From contig NZ_CP017812.1 of NCBI RefSeq assembly GCF_001856685.1, positions 310,001-374,000 on the forward strand: a stretch of DNA of 64,000 bases, read 5' to 3'. This DNA is from Boudabousia tangfeifanii. GTDB taxonomy: Bacteria; Actinomycetota; Actinomycetes; Actinomycetales; Actinomycetaceae. The position numbers and the translations under genes were made by a program. Below, piece by piece: positions 55,198 through 64,000 of the stretch (the first letter of the stretch is position 1; every line of letters starts with the position of its first letter). The notes under the pieces are model-generated. The model saw only the letters and a program-made list of their open reading frames with translations. It was not told the origin of the DNA and ran no database searches.

Positions 55198-56496
55198 ATG
55201 GCAACCAGAACCACCAAAGCACCAAAATCCAATGCGCCAACCCCAAATGATAAAAAGCGCAACTGGATTCACCTGCTAGGCGTCCTCTGCGTCCTCGGCG
55301 GTGTCGCCATCATGGCCTACCCCGTAATCGCCACCCTCATCATCAACTACTCCCAAATGCAAGCGTCCGAAAAAGTACGCGAAGCAACCATCCACGAGTT
55401 CAATGACGACCAACGGAAAAAACTCATCGAAGACGCCCACGAATACAACAAACAACTCGTATCCGGGCCCATCCTCGACCCCTTCCTACAAAGAGTTGCA
55501 CCAAACACCAAACTCTACCGAGACTACCTAAAATACCTAAACTTTGACGGCATCATCGGCTCCGTAGACATCCCCGAAATCAACGTCAACCTACCCATCT
55601 ACCACGGCACCTTCGACGACGCCCTCAACCGCGGCGCCGGGCACCTCTTCGGCTCAGCCCTACCAATCGGCGGCAACAACACCCACTCCATCATCACCGC
55701 CCACTCCGGCCTCGGCTCAGCCACCATGTTCGACAACCTGCCCAAGCTCAAAGTAGGTGACCCCATCTACCTGCACGTCGGCGGACAAACCCTCAAATAC
55801 GACGTTCGAAACACCGAAACCGTGCTCCCAACCAACACCAAGTCACTCAACATGGAGCCCGGAAAAGACCTCGTCACCCTCATCACCTGCACCCCCTACG
55901 GCATCAACACCCACCGACTACTCGTCCACGCCGAACGAGCCCCACTCGACCCCAAAGAAGAAGAAAAAGTCAACAGCCAGCCCGTCTACCAAATCTGGCA
56001 AAACTGGATGATCCTACCTATCGTCATCAGCGTCTTCTTACTCTCACTGCTCTTCATCCCACCCAAGAAAAAACGCAAAAAAGATGACGAGCAGCCAAAG
56101 CCCCCAGTAGCACCCCCAAACTCCCTAGCACTGCCAGACGCAGCCCCAGAAGCGACAGCTAACGCCCAAGCCGGTTCAACTACTGGCGCGTCAGCACCAG
56201 TAGACCAGCCAGAAAACGCTACTCAAAACGCCTTGTCATCGCCCCGCGCAGAAAATACCGAGGGCGAAAACCAACAACCGTCAGAAACAGAGACCGCAAC
56301 CTCCGAACAGGCGCCAAACCGGAAATCCGTCCTCGGCAAAGAAAGCCAAGAAGTAGGAGCTCCAAATAATGACGAAAAGGCCCCTGTAAGCGACGAACAG
56401 ACAAGCCATGCCCCAGAACAAGCAGCGGAAACTCCCAAGCGGAAATACCCCTCGCGACGTGAACTTCGGGCACAACGCGGCAACGGCCAAAACTAA
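55198..56496 (+). CDS. class C (pilus-assembly) sortase with long C-terminal tail
   Basis: This transpeptidase links pilin subunits through their LPxTG signals. The 432-residue protein has an N-terminal membrane helix (~24-50), the class C lid motif D94-P-F96, H169 in TAHSGL, C231 in TLITCTPYGINTHR and R240, then a second membrane helix (~265-285) ending in KKKRKK. This is the standard class C layout. The last ~140 residues are a Pro/Ala/Glu-rich tail predicted on the cytoplasmic side, far longer than usual. It lies 128 bases after its pilin substrate, with two hairpins between. Confidence 0.94.
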   Translation: MATRTTKAPKSNAPTPNDKKRNWIHLLGVLCVLGGVAIMAYPVIATLIINYSQMQASEKVREATIHEFNDDQRKKLIEDAHEYNKQLVSGPILDPFLQRVAPNTKLYRDYLKYLNFDGIIGSVDIPEINVNLPIYHGTFDDALNRGAGHLFGSALPIGGNNTHSIITAHSGLGSATMFDNLPKLKVGDPIYLHVGGQTLKYDVRNTETVLPTNTKSLNMEPGKDLVTLITCTPYGINTHRLLVHAERAPLDPKEEEKVNSQPVYQIWQNWMILPIVISVFLLSLLFIPPKKKRKKDDEQPKPPVAPPNSLALPDAAPEATANAQAGSTTGASAPVDQPENATQNALSSPRAENTEGENQQPSETETATSEQAPNRKSVLGKESQEVGAPNNDEKAPVSDEQTSHAPEQAAETPKRKYPSRRELRAQRGNGQN

Positions 56497-56690
56497 CTCG
56501 ACCCTAAACCAAGCCGCCGCTCACAACTCGCAACCAAAGCCATTTTGTAGCCAAACACGTTTGCGCTTTAAGGGTAGAGCAGATTCCTATCACAGCGTGC
56601 GCGTCCCTATACGCATCTCGAAGTAGGAGTCTTTACTTTTCGAGGCTCAGCAACAACTAGCTCCAGCGAGTTCAGGTCTATGCAGCAAAA

Positions 56691-56771
56691 GGGTGGTTGC
56701 GTGAACTCCAACAAGAGTTACGCAACCACCCAACAAGGAAGGTGGCCGAGCCTCTAAGAGACTCGGCCACC
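56691..56771. terminator. two back-to-back hairpin terminators
   Basis: A stem with arms at 56691-56707 and 56715-56731 (GGGTGGTTGCGT type) and a 10-bp stem GGTGGCCGAG/CTCGGCCACC (56741-56750 with 56762-56771) separate the convergent sortase and beta-galactosidase genes. The remainder of 56497-56784 holds no gene that I can support. Confidence 0.8.
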
Positions 56772-56784
56772 TAACTGCTAAATG

Positions 56785-59700
56785 CTAGTCGCAGTAGCGA
56801 ACTTCATTCTTGACCAAACGGTAGATGAAGGCTGCCATAGCGTCACGGGCAATCGGCTGGCGAGGACGGAACGTGCCGTCAGCCCAACCAGTCGAAATGC
56901 CGGCTTCACGTGCCCAGCTCATCGCCTTGCTGAACAGCATCGACGAGTTAACATCACGGAAAATCATGATGTTAGGAACTGGAGCCTGGTAAAGCTTCGG
57001 GCTAACAGACTTCGAAACACGTTCAGGATACTTCTCAGCGAAACGGTAGAGGAACGCAGCCATAGCGTCACGGTTAACGCTCGCGTGAGGACGGAACGTG
57101 CCATCATCCCAACCAGTCGAAATACCGATGCTCTTCATCCAAGTGATCTGGCGGATGAATGGGTTATTCATCGGCACATCACGGAAAGGAGCAGTCGAAA
57201 CATTGACCTGTGGGCTACCAGCCAAACGGTACAAGAACGCAGCCATTGCCTGACGTTCAATCGGTAGCAACGGACGGAAAGTACCATCTGCCCAACCAGT
57301 AGTGATCTCACGCCATGCCAACCAATCGATCTCGCCGGAGAACAAGTCATTACGACCCACATCCTTGAAGCGAGCAAATGGAGGGACCGGAGCGTGCTTC
57401 GACTTCACCGGAGTACAAATCTTCGGATCAGGCTTTGGCACAGGCTTAGGTTCAGGCTTGACCGGGGTCGGTTTCGGCTCTGGCTTAGGCTTTGGCTCTG
57501 GCTTGACCGGGGTCGGTTTCGGTTCTGGCTTTGGCTGTGGCTTTGGCTCTGGCTTGACCGGGGTCGGTTTCGGTTCTGGCTTTGGCTGTGGCTTTGGCTC
57601 TGGCTTGACCGGAGTTGGCTTGGGCTCTGGCTTTGGCTGTGGCTTTGGCTCAGGCTTAACCGGAGGAAGCGGCTTAGGAGCAGGCTTCGGATCTGGCTTA
57701 ACCGGGGTCGGTTCTGGCTTTACTGGAGGCTGCGGCTTAGGCTCAGGCTTCACCGGTGGCTGCGGCTTCGGCTCAGGCTTAACCGGTGGCTTGGGCTGTT
57801 CCGGAGTTGGCTTTACCGGAGGCTTAGGAGCCGGGGTTGGCTCTGGCTTCGGTGCCGGTTCCTTGGTTGGCTCAGGCTTGACCGGAGGATTCGGCTTAAC
57901 CGGAGGAAGCGGCTTCGGCTCTGGCTTCGGATCAGGCAAAACCGGGGTCGGTTCTGGCTTTACCGGTGGCTTAGGAGCTGGAGTCGGCTCTGGCTTTACC
58001 GGAGGCTTCGGCTGTTCCGGAGTTGGCTTTACCGGTGGCTTCGGAGCCGGGGTCGGCTCTGGCTTTACCGGAGGAACTGGGGTTGGGGCCGGAGTCGGTT
58101 CAACGGTAGGTTCCTTAGTCGGTTCAGGCTTTACCGGAGGAACTGGAGCCGGAGTTGGTTCAACGGTTGGTTCCTTGGTTGGCTCAGGAGCCGGGGTAGG
58201 AGCTGGAGTTGGCTCTACAGTTGGTTCTGTAGTTGGCTCAACAGTTGGTTCCTTAGTCGGTTCCGGAGTCGGTTCCTTAGTTGGCTCAGGGGTGGGCTCA
58301 ACGCTTGGCTCTGGGGTTGGCTCAGGCTGCTTAACCTTTACCGGTAGAGTCAAACCGTAGACGCCTGGGTAGCCGACTCGCAAAGTGGTTTCACCAGTCA
58401 AATCTGCTGGCAAAGTAACTTCGAGTTCGTGCGCACCAGCGCCCGCCTTCTTCTGTGCGACTACCTTGCGGCCATCGCCCAACCAAACGGTCAAGTAAGC
58501 ATCGTCGCCACCATCTGGCAAGCCAGCAACCTTAACCTTCACGGTGCCACCAGCGGTGGCTTCCAAAGGTTCAGCAACGGTCGAAGCAGGAGTATCCGAG
58601 ATCTCCTTGCCATCGAAGCTGGCAGTAGCGGTCACGCTGTCACCAGCACAATCGCCGAGTAGTCGGATTTCTGCAGCACCACCGAACTGGTCACCATTGT
58701 GGGAGTTTAGTTCCTGCAAAGTGACGTAACGAGCATTCAACGGCTGGTTGAAAGTTACGCGCTGTGCCTGCGGCGAGTTTTCGAAACGACCTGAAGCAAC
58801 AGCTTCACCCCAAGCACTCTTCTCTGGACTGTTGGCAACATAAACCTTGTAGTCCTTCGCACGAGTATTTGGCATATCCTGACGTGGCAAGTATTCCAAG
58901 CCACTGATCAAGCACCGCTTACCAGCATCGAGAGTCATGAAGTGTGGGAAGTTAGGCTGAGCTCCCTGCCACTGGGTGTGCCAGAAAGTAGCTGGATTAC
59001 CGTCAACAGCGTGCTTTGCGCGACCATTGTTGCCGTTGTCTTCACCAGTGGCTTCTTCTGAATCGAAAGCAGCTACAGTTAGCGGTGAAATCTGCTTGCC
59101 GAGGCCGGTGCTGTCCTTAGCCAAAACATTCAACTCTGTTTCAGCAGTGCGCTTACCCTGCTTGGCAACGAGTTTCCACAAGTTGGAATCGAAATCTTCC
59201 GGCAAAGTTACTTCGAGTGAAGCGGTAGCGTCCTCGCCTGGCTTAACGGTGCCAAGCACACGACCACCAAGTACTACGGAAGTATTCACCTTTGGACGGA
59301 AACCGGTGATCTTCACGGTGACGCGATCGCCAGCATAAGCGGCGGTTGGTTCTACCTTGACAGTAGCTTCTTGTGAAGCATCCCAACCGTCATCAGTCAA
59401 AACGTCGTCGATTACAGCTGGACGGGCCGGCTGAGTGACTGGTGCTGGATCAGGCAAAGTTGGGGTTGGAGCCAAAGAAACATTGTGAGCAACAGTTAGG
59501 TGTGCGCCCTCTGGGCCCATGCCTGCTTCCTTAGCTGCAACTGCCAACGCCACAGTGTTCTTGCCACGCATGTTCAACCACTGCGACGGAATAGTGAATT
59601 CCTTCTGAGGGCCAATATCACCAATGTAAACGCCAGTGTTGTGTCCGTTTACGTAGATGGTTACCTGTGAACGGTCACCACGGTTGGCATCAAATCGCTT

Positions 59701-62700
59701 CGAATCCAAAGTCAACTTCAGGGCGGTGTCCTGCGTGGTTGGGACATTCAAATCGAAATCAGAACGGTACCAAGCAACACCAGGAGCATCAGCATGTAGG
59801 TTCTCGACAGGCAACCAAGCATCAGCTGGGTGGGTCGGATCCATCCAGTTAGCTAGTTCACCGTGCAAACCACCGTAGTTGTACATGGTGTTAGCCTTAT
59901 CAGCTTGATCAACGGTAGCGCCATTACCCTTCCAGGTAACAGTACCGTTGGCGCCAAGGTCGGCATCCTGCAAACCACGGTTCTGGCGGGACAAACCATT
60001 GTCAGACCAGTCAAGGTTCTGACCTAGGTTGTTAACCAAAACCGATACAACAGCTGGTTGGCCAGAGGTCAAAGCGCCTGATGGCACATTAACAGTGTTC
60101 CAACCGCCAGCTGCAGGGTAAGCGCCGGCGTACTGACCATTAACCCAAACCTGCATGAAGCCAGGGTTACGACCGTGTCCGGGAACGCCAGAACCGGCAT
60201 TTCCCTTCAAACGGATAGTCGAAGTGTTAGTGCCAGCGGTGTAGTGAGCGCGGTACCAAACTGAACCTTCAAGGAAACCATTGTGGTTCGAGTCCAGCAC
60301 AATGTTCTGAGAGGAAGGACGCTGCCATTGATGGCTTGGAGTGGTGGAGGTCAAAGCCTTCCACGACGAGTCATCGAAATCTTTGGCAGCTTCTGGAGCG
60401 CCATCACGCTTCACCCATTCCAGGGTAGGCAACTGGACAGCTTGAGGGGCCGAGGTCGCACCGGTGGCGCGGCCGCCTTCTGCAGTCCAATCTGTGCCAT
60501 TCCAGGAAACCGCGGTGACACCCTTAGGCAAGATTACCTTGGCATTTTGAGCCGAGGCCGTAGAACCGGAGAGCAAAGCCTTATCGCCCTCGTACTTAAC
60601 GGTACGAGCCAAATCAACGCCTTCGACGGCGATCGGCAAGTTCTTGCCGCCCTTTTCACCTTCGATTACCCAAACGTGGTCAGCGTAGCTACGGCTGAGG
60701 ACACGCAAGGTCAACTTACCCTTCGCAGCATCGTCACCCTTCGGGGTGATGGTGATGTCCTGCGGTTCATCTTTGTAAGTGAAGTTGACGCGAAGTTCGC
60801 CCTTTTCAGCATTCCAAGTGTGCTCACCGCCAGAAACTGTTGGCTCAGCAGCATACTTGAAGACCATTTCACCACCATCACCGGAAGTACCAGTCACGTA
60901 CTGCAACTTGCCGTCGGCTACCTCAATTGGGGACCAGAAGAGTTCTGCAGTCGAGTAGTACAAGTTGTGGTCGGCGATCTTGGTATCAGCCACCACGTTC
61001 AAAGAGTCACGACCGTGGATGGTGAGCTTCAAGCCTTCCTTCTGCGGAATCTTCGGCCACGAGATTTCGCCCGCATTGGCTTCATTTTCTTCCGCAGGGG
61101 TGAGAGTGTAGATCTTTACTGCGTCCATCGCACCAAAGGTGCCGGATGAGCCTTCGAAGGCCTTGCCGTCATTGACTACCTTGACAGTGTGACGCTTCTT
61201 AGCGAGGTCACGCTTGGAGAAGATGACCTGTTGTGGCTTCGCATTCTTGATCACTTCTTCTTGAGTCTTCCCGACTTCTTGACCGTCTACGAAGACGGTC
61301 TGTCGGCCGTGGTTTTCTGAGAAAGCCGAGATGATTTCAAATCCGGTTCCCTCAAACGAGAACTCGTAGTAATCGCCCTTGGTCTTCGAGAAGGATTCAT
61401 CCTTGTTGATGTCACCAGCAGTCCAAGTCTTACCACTGGCATGTTCCCAATTACCGTGGAAGTTGAAGAACGACTTGTCCGTGTTGTTGTGGACTACGGG
61501 TGCGTTCTCATCTACTTCGCCGAGGACGTTGAAAGCATCGATTTCGACGTCGGTGCCTTCGCCGCCTTCATTAGCGGGTTCGCCTAGTACCTCGACCTTG
61601 ACCGTGTGCTGGCCGGGGGTGAGGTTCTGGATGATTGCTGCCTTCTTTTGGGCTGGCTTGTTCTGGTCGGATTCGACCCAAGCGTTGAAGGTACCCTTCG
61701 GTGCGTCGTCAATGTAAACCTTGAACTTACCGGCGCGGGTCGAGGTCGGGGTGATGACTTCGATGCCGGAACCGTTGAAGGTGTAGCTGACGGTGTTGCC
61801 GCGGGTGCTCGAACGCTTGAAGCCACCCTGGTAGGCGGTTGAATCAGCGTGTTCGGTCCAAGTACCGGAGTACTTTACGGCCTCGTCACGTTCGTCAGCA
61901 TTGAAACCGTTCTTGGCATCACGTGCCTGTCCCAAGCTGAGTGGGAAGGTGAAGTGAGTGGTATTGGTGTCGTTTGAGTTGTTCAAACGGAAACCGAGGT
62001 AACGAGCACCATTGCCGGTGACCGAAGGAGCGCTAGCAGCTTGACGCTGGTAGGCCTTAATCGCGCTACCATCCGAGCTGACTCGGGGAGCCGCAACAGG
62101 GTTGGCCTGAGTCAACGGCTGGAAAGCCTTCTGGAAGTAACCGATGGACTTCTGAGTCAAGAACTTCGGAGTAATGGTACGGTCTTCGGTTAGAGCCGCA
62201 CCGTAATCGTAGCTGGTGAAGCCCGAAGCAGGAGCGCCGGTCCAACCCCAGTTAGTGCCACCGTAAATCATGTAGTACGAGAAGGCCGTAACACCGTTGC
62301 CGATATTGGTTGTGCCCCACTGACGAGTAAAGGCGGGGTCGACATAACGACGGCATTGATCCACGTTGAAGTTTGCGCCCCAAGGGGTGAAAGCGCCACC
62401 CTGGCCTTCCACGATGAACTGTGGTGCGTTCTGTTCGAAACGGCGGAAGGTAGATTCCGTATCGGAGATGGTGCGACGGCCAGCCCCACAGTTGAATCCG
62501 TTGGGGTAGGTGTCGTAAGCGTAGAAATCTAGTCCGGAGTTCTTGGCATTTGCGCCACTGAAGCGGCCGCCCAAACCCCAGTCATTGTGGAAGAAAGGCA
62601 CGTCGATGCCGTCGGACTTAACCTGAGCAGTCAACTGCTTCATGAAGTTCCGGCGATTGCTGTCATCGTTCGGCATTTCGTTCTCAACCTGGTAAAGGAT

Positions 62701-63354
62701 CAAAGAACCCTTGCCGCTGGTGATCAGGTGCTTCTTCGCGATCTGGTTGAAAGCGTGTAGCCAAGCTTTGGACTGTTCAGCGTACTTTACGGAACGGAGG
62801 GAAGAACCGTCCTTGTTAGCCATCCAAGCAGGAAGACCACCCATCGAGATTTCAGCGTTCACGTATGGGCCAGGGCGGGCAATAATGTAAAGCCCTTCTT
62901 CCTTGGCCATTGTCATCAACTTGTCGATGTCTTTAACGCCTGTTTCAAAATCGAATGGCCCGTTTTCCTTGGGCTGATGTAAGCCCCAGAAGAAGTACAA
63001 AGACACGGCATTGAAGCCGGCAGCCTTCATCTTCTGCAGGAGGTCACGCCAGTGCTCTGGGGAAGGCAAACGCCAGTGGTGGAATTCGCCAGCCCAAATA
63101 TTGATTCGTTCACCGTCGATCTTGAACGAGTTCTTGTCATAAGTGACGGTGTGTGCCCGGCCATCATTGCCAGGGAACTTCACTGTAGAACGGGGGACCG
63201 CGAAAGCCGGGTCAGCACCCTGGGCACCGTCCTGTGGGGCAGCAGTAGCACTCGGTACTACCATCACTGCACCCGCAGACGCCACAGAGAGGGCACTAGC
63301 AGCGGCAATCAACGATTTACCGAACCGTCCTGCGCCGTTGAATGAGGTTCTCAT
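56785..63354 (-). CDS. giant GH35 beta-galactosidase with SLH repeats
   Basis: A 2189-residue exported enzyme. The signal peptide ends near SATAA; ATG 63354 has TTGGAG upstream. The GH35 barrel (~55-420) has the acid/base E226 in YQVENE and the nucleophile E316 in FIVEGQGG. Ig/galactose-binding-like modules follow (~480-1300), including a GH35-type C-terminal region with [20 protein letters not shown]. Then come an F5/8-type C (discoidin) domain (~1425-1565), a Pro/Glu/Thr-to-Pro/Lys hinge (~1675-1980) and three SLH repeats (~1990-2189) with GWADGTFRP and GWDDGTFRP. It releases terminal galactose from host or dietary glycans at the cell surface (inference). The divergent ROK regulator probably controls it. 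Confidence 0.93.
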   Translation of the reverse strand: MRTSFNGAGRFGKSLIAAASALSVASAGAVMVVPSATAAPQDGAQGADPAFAVPRSTVKFPGNDGRAHTVTYDKNSFKIDGERINIWAGEFHHWRLPSPEHWRDLLQKMKAAGFNAVSLYFFWGLHQPKENGPFDFETGVKDIDKLMTMAKEEGLYIIARPGPYVNAEISMGGLPAWMANKDGSSLRSVKYAEQSKAWLHAFNQIAKKHLITSGKGSLILYQVENEMPNDDSNRRNFMKQLTAQVKSDGIDVPFFHNDWGLGGRFSGANAKNSGLDFYAYDTYPNGFNCGAGRRTISDTESTFRRFEQNAPQFIVEGQGGAFTPWGANFNVDQCRRYVDPAFTRQWGTTNIGNGVTAFSYYMIYGGTNWGWTGAPASGFTSYDYGAALTEDRTITPKFLTQKSIGYFQKAFQPLTQANPVAAPRVSSDGSAIKAYQRQAASAPSVTGNGARYLGFRLNNSNDTNTTHFTFPLSLGQARDAKNGFNADERDEAVKYSGTWTEHADSTAYQGGFKRSSTRGNTVSYTFNGSGIEVITPTSTRAGKFKVYIDDAPKGTFNAWVESDQNKPAQKKAAIIQNLTPGQHTVKVEVLGEPANEGGEGTDVEIDAFNVLGEVDENAPVVHNNTDKSFFNFHGNWEHASGKTWTAGDINKDESFSKTKGDYYEFSFEGTGFEIISAFSENHGRQTVFVDGQEVGKTQEEVIKNAKPQQVIFSKRDLAKKRHTVKVVNDGKAFEGSSGTFGAMDAVKIYTLTPAEENEANAGEISWPKIPQKEGLKLTIHGRDSLNVVADTKIADHNLYYSTAELFWSPIEVADGKLQYVTGTSGDGGEMVFKYAAEPTVSGGEHTWNAEKGELRVNFTYKDEPQDITITPKGDDAAKGKLTLRVLSRSYADHVWVIEGEKGGKNLPIAVEGVDLARTVKYEGDKALLSGSTASAQNAKVILPKGVTAVSWNGTDWTAEGGRATGATSAPQAVQLPTLEWVKRDGAPEAAKDFDDSSWKALTSTTPSHQWQRPSSQNIVLDSNHNGFLEGSVWYRAHYTAGTNTSTIRLKGNAGSGVPGHGRNPGFMQVWVNGQYAGAYPAAGGWNTVNVPSGALTSGQPAVVSVLVNNLGQNLDWSDNGLSRQNRGLQDADLGANGTVTWKGNGATVDQADKANTMYNYGGLHGELANWMDPTHPADAWLPVENLHADAPGVAWYRSDFDLNVPTTQDTALKLTLDSKRFDANRGDRSQVTIYVNGHNTGVYIGDIGPQKEFTIPSQWLNMRGKNTVALAVAAKEAGMGPEGAHLTVAHNVSLAPTPTLPDPAPVTQPARPAVIDDVLTDDGWDASQEATVKVEPTAAYAGDRVTVKITGFRPKVNTSVVLGGRVLGTVKPGEDATASLEVTLPEDFDSNLWKLVAKQGKRTAETELNVLAKDSTGLGKQISPLTVAAFDSEEATGEDNGNNGRAKHAVDGNPATFWHTQWQGAQPNFPHFMTLDAGKRCLISGLEYLPRQDMPNTRAKDYKVYVANSPEKSAWGEAVASGRFENSPQAQRVTFNQPLNARYVTLQELNSHNGDQFGGAAEIRLLGDCAGDSVTATASFDGKEISDTPASTVAEPLEATAGGTVKVKVAGLPDGGDDAYLTVWLGDGRKVVAQKKAGAGAHELEVTLPADLTGETTLRVGYPGVYGLTLPVKVKQPEPTPEPSVEPTPEPTKEPTPEPTKEPTVEPTTEPTVEPTPAPTPAPEPTKEPTVEPTPAPVPPVKPEPTKEPTVEPTPAPTPVPPVKPEPTPAPKPPVKPTPEQPKPPVKPEPTPAPKPPVKPEPTPVLPDPKPEPKPLPPVKPNPPVKPEPTKEPAPKPEPTPAPKPPVKPTPEQPKPPVKPEPKPQPPVKPEPKPQPPVKPEPTPVKPDPKPAPKPLPPVKPEPKPQPKPEPKPTPVKPEPKPQPKPEPKPTPVKPEPKPQPKPEPKPTPVKPEPKPKPEPKPTPVKPEPKPVPKPDPKICTPVKSKHAPVPPFARFKDVGRNDLFSGEIDWLAWREITTGWADGTFRPLLPIERQAMAAFLYRLAGSPQVNVSTAPFRDVPMNNPFIRQITWMKSIGISTGWDDGTFRPHASVNRDAMAAFLYRFAEKYPERVSKSVSPKLYQAPVPNIMIFRDVNSSMLFSKAMSWAREAGISTGWADGTFRPRQPIARDAMAAFIYRLVKNEVRYCD

Positions 63355-63626
63355 CTAGTTTTCTCCAACTACTTTGTCGGTTTACCGCAAAATGCGGCAG
63401 TTTCGACATCTATCTTACCGCAAAAAAGCACTAATAGTCAGGCCGAAAGTAATAATTGGTAGGCGAGAAATAAGGGATAAGCGCTAGCTGCTCCTTTCTG
63501 CAAATTTATTCGTCAAATTGCTTAACTATTACCGATAGCTTCAATTCTTGGTAAACTCTTAGTCAAGCTGTCATTGTTTTGTGGTCATTGAGCTTCAGAA
63601 CCATCGGACCTACTTAAGGGGACAAT
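63355..63626. promoter_or_regulatory. divergent promoter region with operator-like repeats
   Basis: The 11-mer TTACCGCAAAA occurs at 63382-63392 and 63415-63425, and the first copy is part of a CCGCA-AAA-TGCGG dyad (63385-63397). A CTAT/ATAG dyad containing TTACCG lies near 63527. These are candidate sites for the ROK regulator that starts at 63627. Confidence 0.5.
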
Positions 63627-64000
63627 ATGGACTATCAGGCGCAATTAGATAACCAGACAATCTGTGAACTGATCGTAGATGAGCTCAGAAAAGGACCAGC
63701 CACACGTCGTGAGCTTTGCTTTCAGCTAGGGTATTCGCGAACCACGATCGGTCGCGCCCTCGAAAAACTGTTCTCGCAACAGGTGATCGAAGTAATCTAC
63801 GAAAATGCTTCTGGCCGAGGACGTCCAGCAGAAAAACTCCAACTAGCCACAAAGACCGTTCATGCGATTGGGATGGATATTTCTCGACGCCGAGGGATAG
63901 CGGTGGCAATTAACCGTTTGGGTGAAACTCTGGCGGTAGTTCAAACCTTTGGGATTGAACAGGATGACTGGCCCCAAGCGCTGGAAGAATTGTGTCAAAA
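63627..64000 (+). CDS. ROK-family transcriptional regulator, 3' end cut by window edge
   Basis: The open frame from ATG 63627 (AAGGGG upstream) runs to the window end, about 124 codons. It begins with a winged helix (RRELCFQLGYSRTTIGRALE, then the SGRGRPAEKL wing typical of NagC/XylR-like ROK repressors) and enters the sugar-kinase-like domain (HAIGMDISRRRGIAVAINR). Such proteins sense a sugar or sugar phosphate. The divergent beta-galactosidase gene is the obvious target. Confidence 0.85.
   Translation, partial: MDYQAQLDNQTICELIVDELRKGPATRRELCFQLGYSRTTIGRALEKLFSQQVIEVIYENASGRGRPAEKLQLATKTVHAIGMDISRRRGIAVAINRLGETLAVVQTFGIEQDDWPQALEELCQ

Noticed and set aside
57302..58360. Two plus-strand frames (Gly/Ser-rich and Arg/Leu/Trp-rich) over the beta-galactosidase hinge
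   Set aside because: They lie opposite the Pro/Glu/Thr/Lys hinge of a gene with signal peptide, catalytic residues and SLH repeats; repetitive composition explains the lack of stops.

Overview
The window looks like chromosome of a moderately GC-rich actinobacterium, most probably in or near the Actinomycetaceae. The evidence is a FimP/SpaA-type pilus locus with its own class C sortase, very large surface proteins carrying S-layer-homology (SLH) repeats, a CE1758/CE1759-type luciferase/FMN-reductase pair, GluQRS, NADP-type glutamate dehydrogenase, divergent ptsI/ptsH, and several genes that seem to be read from leaderless mRNAs. The genus is inference. I see no phage, transposase, integrase or CRISPR array.

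Layout. 1-5 kb: small hypothetical and membrane genes, a TetR regulator with a perfect 48-bp dyad facing a small multidrug-export-type protein, and a HIT protein. 5-8.8 kb: a MarR regulator with two palindromic operators, the flavin monooxygenase/FMN reductase pair, and GluQRS. 8.9-11.7 kb: an OmpA-domain lipoprotein and a FUSC-type membrane protein. 12-18.5 kb: a 2.1-kilo-residue secreted subtilisin-family protease ending in a Pro/Ala/Lys hinge and three SLH repeats. 18.6-23.2 kb: FAD oxidoreductase, MFS transporter, glucuronate isomerase. 23.4-31.3 kb: housekeeping genes (gdhA, ptsI, ptsH, asd, thioredoxin, aroD, a second TetR, a Nudix hydrolase).

31.4-37.0 kb is the most unusual part: six tandem SLH genes. 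Their first 215 codons are virtually identical in DNA, and every one of those codons ends in G or T. Their C-terminal tails differ and have normal base use. A scar between copies 5 and 6 keeps only the start and end of a seventh copy. 37-42.5 kb: purine genes purD, purC, purS and purQ with an unknown 641-residue protein between purD and purC. 42.5-46.5 kb: repeat-bearing spacer, diacylglycerol-kinase-like protein, serS, HAD phosphatase. 46.7-48.0 kb: three tRNA genes (Ser-GCT, Ser-TGA, Arg-ACG) and a 25-bp tRNA-Ser 3' remnant. 48.3-56.5 kb: pilus operon (tip adhesin, major pilin, sortase). 56.8-63.4 kb: a giant GH35 beta-galactosidase, again with a Pro-rich hinge and SLH repeats, divergent from a ROK-type regulator cut by the window end.

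Taken together, the accessory content is about the cell surface. Two giant enzymes (protease and beta-galactosidase) and six small proteins share SLH anchoring through Pro/Ala/Lys hinges, and a sortase-built pilus is encoded nearby. The rest is core metabolism. A short motif, CCGAGGNC, seems over-represented, including as inverted pairs in spacer hairpins, and I did not see it in the SLH array or in the two pilin genes.
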